Shown in pieces: positions 27,760-36,213 of a DNA stretch of 64,000 nucleotides (within the stretch, counting starts at the first letter, position 1; each line of letters starts with the position of its first letter). Origin of the DNA: Lacihabitans sp. CCS-44 (lineage in GTDB: Bacteria; Bacteroidota; Bacteroidia; Cytophagales; Spirosomataceae). Location: the NCBI RefSeq assembly GCF_024343735.1, contig NZ_RJUE01000058.1, positions 124,001 to 188,000 of the forward strand, read 5' to 3'. Under the pieces are notes generated by a model. It was not told the DNA's origin and ran no database searches. It saw only the letters and a program-made list of their open reading frames with translations. A program made the position numbers and the translations under genes.

Positions 27760-29418
27760 ATGAAATCATCAAGACGGAATTTTATCCAATCATTAGGAGT
27801 GGTTGGGGCAGGAATCGGAATCTCAACCGAAAGTTTTGCTCATTCTTCCGAACTTCCAAAAGCACAAAAGCCAAATGGCGACGACCAACAATTATTCGTT
27901 GGTGACAACATAGCCATTGCAAATACCGAGCATGGAAAAATCAGAGGATTTATACTCCGTGGCGTTCATCAATTCTTGGGAGTTCCCTACGGTGCCGATA
28001 CCTCTGGCAAAAATCGATTTATGCCACCTCAAAAACCAGTGGCATGGTCTGAGATTCGGCCAGCACTTTGGTGGGGAAACTCCGCCCCGCAGATTATGGA
28101 GAAACGTTACGCCAATACTTATGCCTCTTTTGTAGATCATTGGAACTACGACGATGTTTCTGAGGATTGTCTCAAAATCAATGTCTGGACACCCGCTCTG
28201 GATAGTCAAAAAAGACCTGTTTTGGTTTGGTTGCATGGTGGAGGTTTTGTAAATGGCAACGCAATCGAGCAAGATGGCTACCATGGCGAAAACATCTCTA
28301 GGCTAGGGAATATAGTTTTTTGTTCTCTAAATCACCGATTGGGTGCTCTGGGTTACAGTCATTTGAAAGCCGCGGGTGGGCATCCTGCATCGGGGAATGT
28401 TGGAAATCTGGATATGGTTTTGGCTTTGGAATGGGTAAAAAACAATATCGCTAATTTTGGTGGGGATCCAAATAATGTAACCATTATGGGCCAGTCTGGT
28501 GGTGGAGCCAAAGTTACAACCTTAATGAATATGCCCTCGGCGAAGGGATTGTTTCATAAAGCGGTATGTTTAAGCGGCAGTTCCTTGGCAGGAGTCAATA
28601 AAGAATATGCCGAAAAGCTTGGTCAAAAGGTAATGGAAGAGGCTGGTCTTAAAAACGGCGAAATAGAAAAGTTGCAGCAGATTCCTTGGAGAGAATACAT
28701 AGATATAGCTGATAGGGCAGTAGTGAAAATGGCGGATGAAGCCAAACGTTTAAATATTGCCAGAGGAGGTTTTTCTCCTGTTGCGGATGGAGATTATATG
28801 AATGGTGGGGCCTTTTTTGCAGATTCCAATCATTTTTCGGCAGATATACCCATGATTATTTGCTCCACTTTCAACGAACAAAGTCCAAGCAGAACAGATT
28901 CCAAACTGGAGAGCATAACCTTGGCCGAGGTTGTTGAGAAAATTAAGCCTCGTTTTGGCGATAAGTCGGCCGAAATTGTTGACGCTTATGCCAAGAATTT
29001 TTCTAAGGCCCGCCCAATCGAGATTTGGTCGATGATTTTGTCTAATAGAAAAAATGCTGTGGCTGCAGCAGATGCCAAGATCTCGCAAAAGAAATCTCCG
29101 GTTTATTTGGCTTGGTTCGGCTGGCAGCCGCCACTTTTTGATGGCCGCATGCGGGCGTTCCATTGCGACGACATCTGTTTTTGGTTTTATAACACGGACT
29201 TAATGCTTACCCACACTGGTGGTGGAAAACGCCCAAGAGCTTTATCAGAGAAGATGTCGAAATCGCTTCTGAATTTTATAAAAACTTCAAATCCTAATGG
29301 TGGCGGGCTACCAACTTGGAAACCATATACAACCCAGAATTGTGAAACCATGATTTTGGATGATAACTCGGTGTTGGCCAATAATCCGGACGGCGAAGCT
29401 AGAAAATCTTTGGCTTAA
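27760..29418 (+). CDS. Type-B carboxylesterase with twin-arginine leader
   Basis: This 552-residue alpha/beta hydrolase has a Tat-type N-terminus (SSRRNFIQSLGVVGAG), an oxyanion-hole motif (LVWLHGGGFVNG) and a nucleophile elbow GQSGGG with Ser246. The usual family elbow is GESAGG. An acidic residue and His are expected in the C-terminal third (AFHCDDICFWF is a candidate). Folded export to the periplasm is implied. Its place between galB and galC suggests action on phenolic esters, for example a second tannin- or hydroxycinnamate-type esterase, but the substrate is unknown. A 133-base upstream gap may hold an internal promoter (TACTTTAG near 27713 is a weak box). Confidence 0.85.
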   Translation: MKSSRRNFIQSLGVVGAGIGISTESFAHSSELPKAQKPNGDDQQLFVGDNIAIANTEHGKIRGFILRGVHQFLGVPYGADTSGKNRFMPPQKPVAWSEIRPALWWGNSAPQIMEKRYANTYASFVDHWNYDDVSEDCLKINVWTPALDSQKRPVLVWLHGGGFVNGNAIEQDGYHGENISRLGNIVFCSLNHRLGALGYSHLKAAGGHPASGNVGNLDMVLALEWVKNNIANFGGDPNNVTIMGQSGGGAKVTTLMNMPSAKGLFHKAVCLSGSSLAGVNKEYAEKLGQKVMEEAGLKNGEIEKLQQIPWREYIDIADRAVVKMADEAKRLNIARGGFSPVADGDYMNGGAFFADSNHFSADIPMIICSTFNEQSPSRTDSKLESITLAEVVEKIKPRFGDKSAEIVDAYAKNFSKARPIEIWSMILSNRKNAVAAADAKISQKKSPVYLAWFGWQPPLFDGRMRAFHCDDICFWFYNTDLMLTHTGGGKRPRALSEKMSKSLLNFIKTSNPNGGGLPTWKPYTTQNCETMILDDNSVLANNPDGEARKSLA

Positions 29419-29428
29419 TTATTTTATT

Positions 29429-29457
29429 GCCACGAATTCTAATTTTGAATTCGTGGC
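29429..29457 (+). other. Perfect hairpin between the carboxylesterase and galC genes
   Basis: GCCACGAATTC and GAATTCGTGGC form an 11-pair stem around a seven-base loop. No immediate T run follows on the plus strand, so it may be a partial terminator or an mRNA-stabilising element inside the operon. Confidence 0.6.
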
Positions 29458-29477
29458 TATTATTAGATTTTTTATAA

Positions 29478-30095
29478 ATGGATTTAATTAAAAAACTATC
29501 CCAATTTTCGGCAGCTACTATTTGTGAAGCACTGGGCAATACGGGTTATTTGCCTTCCGAAATAAAGCCCATCACCCAAGCTATGAAGGTCTGTGGCCCA
29601 GCCTATACGGTTAAAACCATGCCACGTGATAACGTTTTATTGCATCGTGCATATGCTTACGCAAAACCTGGTGATGTTTTGGTGGTTAATTGCTCAGGTT
29701 TTTATGAGGCTGGCTATTGGGGTGATTTGATGAGTATTGGAGCAAAAACTAAGGGTATCAATGGACTTGTGATTGATGGCTGTGTAAGGGATGCAGACGA
29801 CATAGAAGCTATGAATTTTCCAGTTTTTTCGAGAGGTTTGTGTATTCGTGGCACGTCTAACCATGGTGATGGTACACTGAACGAACCTGTCATTATAGGC
29901 GATGTTTTGATAAATCCAGGTGATATTATTGTGGGTGACAGAGATGGCGTGGTGGTTGTTCCGTTTTATAGAATAGAAGAAACCATAGAAAAAGCAATAG
30001 CCCGTGAAGAAAAAGAGGAGCGTACTAGAGCCGAACTCCGCAAGGGACGGCCATCGATTGAGGTTTATGGATGGGATGAAAAATTTGGCTACTAA
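29478..30095 (+). CDS. galC: RraA-type 4-carboxy-4-hydroxy-2-oxoadipate aldolase (GalC-like)
   Basis: This 205-residue protein belongs to the RraA-like / HMG-CHA aldolase family. It shows the metal and oxyanion region YWGDLMSIGAKTKGINGLVIDGCVRDADDI, where Arg and Asp of GCVRDADDI are the conserved catalytic residues. The C-terminal GDRDGVVVVP motif is also present. These enzymes split 4-carboxy-4-hydroxy-2-oxoadipate into pyruvate and oxaloacetate, the last step of gallate and protocatechuate 4,5-cleavage. The same fold includes the RNase E regulator RraA, but the operon favours the aldolase. It is 14 bases before the GalD-like gene. Confidence 0.88.
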   Translation: MDLIKKLSQFSAATICEALGNTGYLPSEIKPITQAMKVCGPAYTVKTMPRDNVLLHRAYAYAKPGDVLVVNCSGFYEAGYWGDLMSIGAKTKGINGLVIDGCVRDADDIEAMNFPVFSRGLCIRGTSNHGDGTLNEPVIIGDVLINPGDIIVGDRDGVVVVPFYRIEETIEKAIAREEKEERTRAELRKGRPSIEVYGWDEKFGY

Positions 30096-30109
30096 AATAT
30101 AAGAAAGAA

Positions 30110-31180
30110 GTGCAAAAGTCGGTTCCATACATGCAGATCAGGGGAGGAAGCTCGAAAGGATTGTTTTTTCAAGCCAAGGATCTTCCAACCAACGAAATTG
30201 AAAGAAATGAAATAATAATCAGAATTATGGAGGGCTCATTGTTGGGCGACTCTCGGCAAATTGATGGCTTGGGTGGAGCAAATTCTCTCACCAGCAAGGT
30301 AGCGATTGTCAGCCCATCAATCCTCCCAGAAGCGGATTTGGATTATTTTTTTATTCAAGTGGTAGTAGGAAAAGGGCTGGTATCCGCCAATCAAACTTGC
30401 GGGAATATATTGGCAGGAGTGTTACCTTTTGCTTTGGAGTCGGGAATGTTTCCAGCTCAAAATGGCCTTACAAAAGCTAAGATAAATATTGTGAATACCG
30501 GTGGAATCTGTGAAGTCGAAGTTCAAACACCAAACAGAATAATAACTTATGAAGGGAGTACCAAAATGGACGGAGTTATGGGCACCGCAGCTCCCATACT
30601 TTGTAATTATTTGGATTCTGAGGGTTCTACCTGCGGTGCTTTGTTGCCAACTGGAAATGCCATAGATGTAATCGACAATATTCCATTAACATGTATTGAC
30701 AACGGAATGCCACTCGTTATCATGCGTGCATCTGATTTTGATTTGGTTGGTGATGAGAGCAAAGAAGTTTTGGAAAGCAACGAAGCTTTAAAGTCAAAGA
30801 TAGAAATTATCCGTCTGCAGGCTGGACTTAAAATGAATCTGGGTGATGTAAAGAATCAAACCATACCTAAAATGTGTTTGATTTCTCCGCCTAAAGCAGG
30901 CGGCGTGGTGAATTCGAGAATGTTTATTCCGCATGTAGTACACGAGGCTATCGGAGTTTTGGCGGCCGTAACATTGGCTTCGGCTTGTATTGTACCCAAC
31001 TCAATATGCAGTGGAGTCGTTGTTTTTGAAAGGAACGAGAACCAATTTTCTATCGAACACCCATCGGGAGAGTTTACTGTCAATTTGGAGTATGATATAG
31101 AACGGCAGGAAATAAATATCAAAAAATCTGGTCTTATTCGCACGGCCAGGCTTTTAAGCAAAGGAGAAGCGTATTATTGA
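30110..31180 (+). CDS. galD: PrpF-family 4-oxalomesaconate tautomerase (GalD-like)
   Basis: The 356-residue protein belongs to the PrpF/DapF-fold family, with the hallmark N-terminus MQIRGGSSKGLFF. NQTCGNILAGVLP carries the active-site Cys, and NTGGICEVEVQTP follows. GalD isomerises the keto form of 4-oxalomesaconate for GalB. Start choice: GTG at 30110 is used, because relatives have several residues, including an equivalent of VPYM, before RGG; the ATG at 30131 would remove them. It closes the operon, directly downstream of galC. A methylaconitate isomerase role (PrpF) is less likely here because no methylcitrate genes are nearby. Confidence 0.86.
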   Translation: MQKSVPYMQIRGGSSKGLFFQAKDLPTNEIERNEIIIRIMEGSLLGDSRQIDGLGGANSLTSKVAIVSPSILPEADLDYFFIQVVVGKGLVSANQTCGNILAGVLPFALESGMFPAQNGLTKAKINIVNTGGICEVEVQTPNRIITYEGSTKMDGVMGTAAPILCNYLDSEGSTCGALLPTGNAIDVIDNIPLTCIDNGMPLVIMRASDFDLVGDESKEVLESNEALKSKIEIIRLQAGLKMNLGDVKNQTIPKMCLISPPKAGGVVNSRMFIPHVVHEAIGVLAAVTLASACIVPNSICSGVVVFERNENQFSIEHPSGEFTVNLEYDIERQEINIKKSGLIRTARLLSKGEAYY

Positions 31181-31213
31181 AACGAGCCTTTTTTCTCCAA
31201 TTTGTTTAGAAAC

Positions 31214-32500
31214 TCAGGCGATACTTTCCGCCGCAAAGAGTGGAATATTCGTAAGCCAATCTTCCTTTCTAAACTTACTCATGGAAGTTCTCAAGGCATT
31301 TTTATTCTCAAATTTATCTACAAAAACCTTCAGACTTTTGGCTTTGAGGTTTTCTTCTGCTTTTACTTCTAGTGGTATAACTTGATTTTCTTTTTGGAAC
31401 ACAAAATCTATTTCGGCGTTTCCAGCCGGTGCTGACCAATAGAAGAGTTTACTTTTTGGGAACAATTGTTGACAAACATATTGCTCGGTCAATGCTCCCT
31501 TAAATTCGGTCAGAATAGCATTTTTCTCTAGCAAAATTTGCTTTTCTAATCCTCCCATAGCATTCAAAAGCCCTATGTCTAAAAAGTAAAGTTTGAAATT
31601 ATCAAATTCGGCGTAGGCATTCAGAGGTAATTCTGGTTTGCTGAGGTTGTTTATTTTCAAAATTAAACCCGCATCCACAAGCCAAGCAATTGCTAATTCA
31701 AATTCTTTGGCTCTACCGCCTTTTTTTATTTGTCCATAAATGAATTTTTTATTTTCTTTAGAAAGCTGACTTATTATTGAATTCCAAACCAATTTGATTT
31801 TTGGTACGATCTTGTTTGGTGCATATTTCGCAAAATCATTGGCATATCCTAACAGAATTTTGTCTTGAATTTCTCTTACTACTTCTAAGTTTTTATTTTG
31901 TATATATGCATAAATGGCCTCTGGCATACCACCAATGTAATAATATAAGCGTAATTGCTCTACAAGTCTATCATGAAAACTATTCAATAAGTCCCAATTC
32001 GCATTTTTAATTTCTGCTGCAAGCCTACTTTCATTATTTGATTCAAGGAACTCAGTAAATGACATAGGATATAAACTCAAGAAGTCAACTTTCCCTACTG
32101 GAAAAGAATGTTTTTTTTGCATTGAAACGCCCAATAACGAGCCTGCGGCCACTATATAGTATTCAGGAGCGTTTTCGCAGAAATATTTGAGTGCGGTTAA
32201 TCCTTTGTCGGCTTCTTGTATTTCGTCAAAAATCAAAAGCGTATTTTTAGAGTCAATTTTTTGATTGGTTTCTATTTCAATCGTAGCTATTATTCTTTCA
32301 ATATTATAATCTGCAATGAACAAATCTTTCAGTCTTGTGCTGCTTTCAAAGTTTAGATACACAAATTTTTCGAAGTTTTGTTCTCCAAAATTCTTCATCA
32401 GCCACGTCTTTCCTACTTGTCTTGCACCTTGAATTATCAATGGTTTTCTTACTTGAGAATTTTTCCATTCAATAAGTTTTTGGTTTAAATCTCTTTTCAT
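31214..32500 (-). CDS. AAA_14 / DUF4143 ATPase
   Basis: This 428-residue protein has an N-terminal P-loop ATPase (Walker A GARQVGKTWL; Walker B LLIFDEIQEADKG) and a C-terminal DUF4143 region with a PD-(D/E)XK-like segment (GNAEIDFVFQKENQVIPLEVKAEE). The family is widespread and often mobile; its cellular role is not established, with links to nucleic-acid processing or toxin-antitoxin-like behaviour proposed. It is a single gene with no neighbour in the operon. An unusual array of three phased palindromes lies just upstream of its start (32552-32640), so it may be tightly regulated. Confidence 0.88.
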   Translation of the reverse strand: MKRDLNQKLIEWKNSQVRKPLIIQGARQVGKTWLMKNFGEQNFEKFVYLNFESSTRLKDLFIADYNIERIIATIEIETNQKIDSKNTLLIFDEIQEADKGLTALKYFCENAPEYYIVAAGSLLGVSMQKKHSFPVGKVDFLSLYPMSFTEFLESNNESRLAAEIKNANWDLLNSFHDRLVEQLRLYYYIGGMPEAIYAYIQNKNLEVVREIQDKILLGYANDFAKYAPNKIVPKIKLVWNSIISQLSKENKKFIYGQIKKGGRAKEFELAIAWLVDAGLILKINNLSKPELPLNAYAEFDNFKLYFLDIGLLNAMGGLEKQILLEKNAILTEFKGALTEQYVCQQLFPKSKLFYWSAPAGNAEIDFVFQKENQVIPLEVKAEENLKAKSLKVFVDKFENKNALRTSMSKFRKEDWLTNIPLFAAESIA

Positions 32501-32551
32501 GTTGATTTACAGTGTTTTAATGCTGTAAATTTAGAGATTATTTTTAATAAA

Positions 32552-32640
32552 TACATTTATTCGTACGAAAAAGTGTAATTATTTACATTTATTCGTATGA
32601 AAAAGTGTCATAGTTTACATTTATTCGTACGAAAAAGTGT
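32552..32640 (-). promoter_or_regulatory. Three phased 24-base palindromes upstream of the DUF4143 ATPase
   Basis: Three near-identical copies begin at 32552, 32584 and 32616, exactly 32 bases (three helical turns) apart. Each contains ATTCGTACGAA or the one-base variant ATTCGTATGAA, flanked by ACATTT and AAAGTGT. The 24-base unit equals its reverse complement at 20 of 24 positions. They lie upstream of a minus-strand -7-like box (TAAATTTA, 32532 to 32525). This is typical of cooperative binding of a dimeric regulator. An inverted repeat ATTTACAG/CTGTAAAT (32505-32530) sits over the presumed start site. Confidence 0.65.
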
Positions 32641-32681
32641 ATAATTAGAAAGTGTGGTGATAAGAATCTTAAGAAATTACC

Positions 32682-33281
32682 TCACAAAATTTCTATTTCC
32701 AAGCTCCAATATTCCTTGAGTTCTTCTCTGATTTTTTCGATATAGGAATTCCGGACATCTAAGATTATTCCACAACGGTTTTCGTAGGTTTGTTCTTTTA
32801 CAGTGAGTTCAAGTTTCCTGACCATCTGCATAATGGCATTGGTTTGATCAAAATCATAACTGATTTTTACTAGGCTATTGATGGTTTTGGTTTCTATTTC
32901 TGCTATCGAAAGAGCCTCCTTTGTTGCTTCTTTGTAAGCATTTATCAAGCCAGGTACGCCCAGAAGTGTTCCGCCAAAATATCTAATGACCACCACGAAA
33001 GTATCTGTAAGTTCGAATGAGGTGATGGTATTCAAAATCGGTTTCCCTGCTGATCCTGAGGGCTCTCCGTCGTCGTTGGCTCTGAAATTGGTTTCGTCAA
33101 TGCCAATTTTGTAAGCATAGCATGCGTGCCGTGCTTTTGGGTGTTCGGCTTTTACGCTTTCTAAATAGAAACGGACATCATCTTCGGTTTGAATTGGAAA
33201 TGCATAAGCAAAAAACTTGCTTCCTTTGTCTTTGAAAAGCCCTTCTGAACTAGATTTTAAGGTTTTGAATTCGTCGGTCAT
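32682..33281 (-). CDS. yigZ: YigZ/IMPACT (UPF0029) family protein
   Basis: This 199-residue cytoplasmic protein shows the UPF0029 signatures DDGEPSGSAGKPIL and VVVIRYFGGTLLGVPGLINAYKEA. Its C-terminal DUF1949-type domain has the ferredoxin-like pattern. The IMPACT family modulates translation-stress signalling in eukaryotes; the bacterial role is not settled. Its start is nine bases after the end of the amidohydrolase gene, so the two are probably co-transcribed. Confidence 0.93.
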   Translation of the reverse strand: MTDEFKTLKSSSEGLFKDKGSKFFAYAFPIQTEDDVRFYLESVKAEHPKARHACYAYKIGIDETNFRANDDGEPSGSAGKPILNTITSFELTDTFVVVIRYFGGTLLGVPGLINAYKEATKEALSIAEIETKTINSLVKISYDFDQTNAIMQMVRKLELTVKEQTYENRCGIILDVRNSYIEKIREELKEYWSLEIEIL

Positions 33282-33290
33282 TTTTTAAAA

Positions 33291-34727
33291 TTATTCTCTA
33301 CTTTTATCTAGTTCTATTTTCTTTTTGGCAGCCAAATCCAGCATTTCATTTAAGGCATTCTTGTCGAAAAATTGGCCTTTTGTAAAAACTCCAAAGGTTT
33401 TGGTAACAGCCCTGATGTCTTCCAAGGGATTTTCGTCTAAAATCACTAAATCTGCCACTTTTCCAATATCGATACTTCCAGTTTTGTCAAATTTTCCCAT
33501 AAACTTTGCTCCATTCATTGTTGCGGATTGAAGTATTTCCAAAGGTTTCATGCCACTTTTTTGGAACAATTCTAATTCTTCTAATAAACTTGCGGCGGGA
33601 TAAACGAAGGTATTTAGGGCGGCACAATCACTGCCAGCAATAATCAACATTCCTGCTTTTTGGACATGTGGCAACTGTTTAGCTATCAATTGATAACGCT
33701 CCTTTCTTTGTTGTTTTTGTTCGGGTGTTTCATTGGCCATGCGATCTATCCGCCATTGGTAATTTGACATAAATCGCTTCGTCAGATATTTCTGGAAATC
33801 ATCGTTTTTATGGTTGTTTTCGTCTAAGTATGCCAACTGTTTTCCTCCAATAAGTGTTGGGCAAATGGCCACATTTCTCTTTGCCAATTCTGTGTAGGCT
33901 TTGGTGGCTTTTTCTTGGTCAAAATTGAGCAAAAAGTCTTTTTCCGCTTGAGCTTTGGTGAGTGTTCCATCCAGAATTCCTTTTTTCGTGGTAATTTCAT
34001 CATTTCCCAATCTCAATAAATAGCTGGCATGTTCTATGGCTGAGAAACCTTCATTTGCCAAATCGTTAATAGTTAGGTCATAAGGCACATGTCCTGTTAC
34101 CAAATAACCTCTTTTTTTTGCTTCGATTACACTTTTTAGGAACAAATCGCCCTTCAAAGTATTCTCTGTAATTTTTACAAAATCCACTTTCAGGCTGTCC
34201 AGATAATCAAGCATTTGGGCCAATTGTGTTTCGTTTTCTATTTCCAAATCACCTTTCCAGATCGAATTTAAGCCTTCCAGTTTTCGTCCTGCAGTATAAA
34301 TAGTTGGGCCCAAAAGTTTGCCTTCGTTTATTTCATCACGCCATTTCAAAACTTGTAGGCCTAAATCGCTAGCGGCATCTCTAACAGTAGTAATTCCGTG
34401 GGCGATAAAAACAGGAAACAGTGCCTTGTTGTCTTCGACCAAATCTTGCCCCTCTATGTGTATGTGCATATCCCAGAGCCCTGGTATCACATATTTACCT
34501 TTTGCATCTATTCTTTCTGTAGCCTGATTTTTTAATTTTTTGTAAATGCCTATGTTTCTAATCGTTTGGTTTTCAATCAATATAGAATTGTGTTTACTGA
34601 TTTTTCCAGTTTTTACATCTATTATTTTTGCATTATAAATTAGTTTCATTTGATTTTGAGAAATCGCTTCCCGAAAAACAAATAGGGTAAGAATTACGAA
34701 TAGAAATTTTAATTTTTGATGAAACAT
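33291..34727 (-). CDS. Secreted amidohydrolase (imidazolonepropionase-like)
   Basis: The 478-residue protein has a signal peptide (to about residue 23) and a metal-dependent amidohydrolase core. Metal ligands are visible: HIH in GLWDMHIHIEG, Lys in VKITEN, His in TGHVPYD and EHAS, and Asp in GSDCAAL. The C-terminal beta-sandwich half has GSIDIGKVADLVILDENPL. Related enzymes act on N-acyl amino acids, dipeptides or ureido compounds; substrate unknown. It lies upstream of yigZ in the same direction. Confidence 0.87.
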   Translation of the reverse strand: MFHQKLKFLFVILTLFVFREAISQNQMKLIYNAKIIDVKTGKISKHNSILIENQTIRNIGIYKKLKNQATERIDAKGKYVIPGLWDMHIHIEGQDLVEDNKALFPVFIAHGITTVRDAASDLGLQVLKWRDEINEGKLLGPTIYTAGRKLEGLNSIWKGDLEIENETQLAQMLDYLDSLKVDFVKITENTLKGDLFLKSVIEAKKRGYLVTGHVPYDLTINDLANEGFSAIEHASYLLRLGNDEITTKKGILDGTLTKAQAEKDFLLNFDQEKATKAYTELAKRNVAICPTLIGGKQLAYLDENNHKNDDFQKYLTKRFMSNYQWRIDRMANETPEQKQQRKERYQLIAKQLPHVQKAGMLIIAGSDCAALNTFVYPAASLLEELELFQKSGMKPLEILQSATMNGAKFMGKFDKTGSIDIGKVADLVILDENPLEDIRAVTKTFGVFTKGQFFDKNALNEMLDLAAKKKIELDKSRE

Positions 34728-34775
34728 ATTGCCGCTTATTTATAGATTGCGAAAGTTTAAAATTAGCAATAAAAA

Positions 34776-35261
34776 ATGAAAACTGTCAGTGATTTGTTGG
34801 TTTTAGGAAATCCAATACTCTATGAAAGGTCAGAGGAAATCTACATTGAAGAGTTGCCGCTGGTGAAAGTTTGGGTGCAGGATTTGCATGAGGTTATGCA
34901 AGATATCAGAGCCAAATACAATTTTGGAAGGGCAATAGCCGCACCACAATTGGGTAATATGAAACGCCTCATTTATATGAATATCGACAAACCGATGGTG
35001 TTCATTAATCCAAAGATTTTGAGTAAAAGCAACGAAATGTTTGAAGTTTGGGATGATTGTATGTGTTTTCCAAATCTTTTTGTCAAGGTTTTGCGGCATA
35101 AAAGCATTGAGGTAGAATATTTGGACCAAAACTGGGAAACCCAAAAAACAGTTTTCGAGAATGACCTTTCAGAGCTTTTTCAACACGAATTTGACCATCT
35201 GGAGGGCGTTTTATGTACGATGAGGGTTATTGATAACAAGTCATTTCGTTGGAGAACATAA
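34776..35261 (+). CDS. Peptide deformylase-like protein with altered motif 2
   Basis: This 161-residue protein has the peptide deformylase motif order: GRAIAAPQLG (usual GxGLAAPQ), DDCMCFPN (usual EGCLS) and QHEFDHLEG (usual QHExDHLxG). The three Fe ligands, one Cys and two His, are therefore present. The second motif differs in every position except the Cys. It may be an active secondary deformylase that removes formyl groups from nascent or other peptides, or a degenerate paralogue. A housekeeping def is not seen in this window. It is divergent from the amidohydrolase gene. Confidence 0.82.
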   Translation: MKTVSDLLVLGNPILYERSEEIYIEELPLVKVWVQDLHEVMQDIRAKYNFGRAIAAPQLGNMKRLIYMNIDKPMVFINPKILSKSNEMFEVWDDCMCFPNLFVKVLRHKSIEVEYLDQNWETQKTVFENDLSELFQHEFDHLEGVLCTMRVIDNKSFRWRT

Positions 35262-35301
35262 TAGTTTTTTTGTTTAACTTTATGAAAAAAAATATAATTC
35301 A

Positions 35302-35760
35302 ATGATAAAGAATATCTTCGAAAAAAACGTCACAGACGAAATTGTAACAAGAATAAACAACCTAAACCCATCAACACAAGCACTTTGGGGCAAAATGTCG
35401 GTAAGTCAAATGTTGGCTCATTGCTGTGTCACCTACGAGATGTTATTTGAGCCAGAGCGTTTCCCTAAACCAAATTTTATGATGAGGCTCCTTCTCAAGT
35501 TTGTGGTAAAACCAACTGTTGTAGGTGATGTGCCCTACAAGCAAAATCTTAGAACTGCTCCAGAGTTTGTCATTGTGGGAGAAAAAGAGTTTGAGACTGA
35601 AAAGAAAAGACTGATTGACTATTTGAATCAAACACAAGCATTGGGTGCTGAGTATTTTGAAGGCCGCGAGTCTCGTTCGTTCGGAAAACTGAGCAAAGAG
35701 GAATGGAACGTTATGTTTTACAAGCATTTAGATCACCATTTGGGGCAGTTTGGGGTTTGA
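35302..35760 (+). CDS. DUF1569 (DinB-like) protein
   Basis: This 152-residue helical protein belongs to the DUF1569 group of the DinB/YfiT four-helix fold. The pattern LWGKMSVSQMLAHCCVTYEM near the N-terminus and the C-terminal WNVMFYKHLDHHLGQFGV supply the three histidines expected to bind a metal. No reaction is known; some relatives are thiol transferases or metal-dependent hydrolases. It follows the deformylase-like gene by 40 bases and precedes a palindrome cluster. Confidence 0.8.
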   Translation: MIKNIFEKNVTDEIVTRINNLNPSTQALWGKMSVSQMLAHCCVTYEMLFEPERFPKPNFMMRLLLKFVVKPTVVGDVPYKQNLRTAPEFVIVGEKEFETEKKRLIDYLNQTQALGAEYFEGRESRSFGKLSKEEWNVMFYKHLDHHLGQFGV

Positions 35761-35773
35761 TTTCTGATGAAAA

Positions 35774-35920
35774 ATTTGGCTAAAGGCAATCAATGCATGC
35801 ATTTTCTCTCATCGGGCTAAAGCCCGATGCAATTAAGAATAGATTTCAGGGGGAATTTCAATTGGAATGGGCTTTAGCCCATTTTTCATTTGAAGATACA
35901 GTATTAGGCTTTAGCCAAAT
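35774..35920. repeat. Nested GGGCTAAAGCCC-type palindromes
   Basis: Two perfect 18-base palindromes occur: ATCGGGCTAAAGCCCGAT (35811-35828) and AATGGGCTTTAGCCCATT (35866-35883). They are bracketed by an inverted pair, ATTTGGCTAAAG (35774-35785) and CTTTAGCCAAAT (35909-35920). The variants share the core GGCT-AAAGCC, so this is a REP/BIME-like composite. It fills most of the 35761-35988 gap, where no gene is seen. The second palindrome, followed by T residues, may also terminate transcription. Confidence 0.75.
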
Positions 35921-35988
35921 ATTTCCATTGAGTAAATTTGATTGACGTTGTTGGCTGCTTACACTTGTGTAATAATTTGCAGACACTT

Positions 35989-36213
35989 CTACTCCAGAAC
36001 CTGAATAACCTTCACAGGACAAGCCTCAGCAGCTCGTTTATTTTCGTCAACTTCGTCATAATCTAGCTCCACTTGGTAGATGCCTTTTTTGTCTTTTCCA
36101 CCAAGGAGAACCGCTTTTCCGTCTTTTTTTGACATCCGCCAACGGTTGTAGGCTATTTCTACGCATGCATTGCAACCTATGCAGCGTTGGCGGTAATGAA
36201 ACATCTTAGGCAT
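35989..36213 (-). CDS. Single-cluster ferredoxin, U32 partner
   Basis: This roughly 74-residue ferredoxin has CIGCNAC plus a distant ACPVKVI, giving the four Cys ligands of one [4Fe-4S] cluster. It is preceded directly by the U32 peptidase gene, whose stop it overlaps by eight bases when started at MPKMFHYRQRC (36213). ATG 36204 is an alternative start with a one-base gap. The coupling suggests it donates electrons to the U32 protein, whose family carries an Fe-S cluster for tRNA hydroxylation. That pairing is inference. Confidence 0.85.
   Translation of the reverse strand: MPKMFHYRQRCIGCNACVEIAYNRWRMSKKDGKAVLLGGKDKKGIYQVELDYDEVDENKRAAEACPVKVIQVLE

Noticed and set aside
32552-32640. Three regularly spaced repeats as a mini CRISPR
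   Set aside because: Spacers are only seven bases and almost invariant in length, no cas genes are near, and each unit is palindromic; it fits an operator array.
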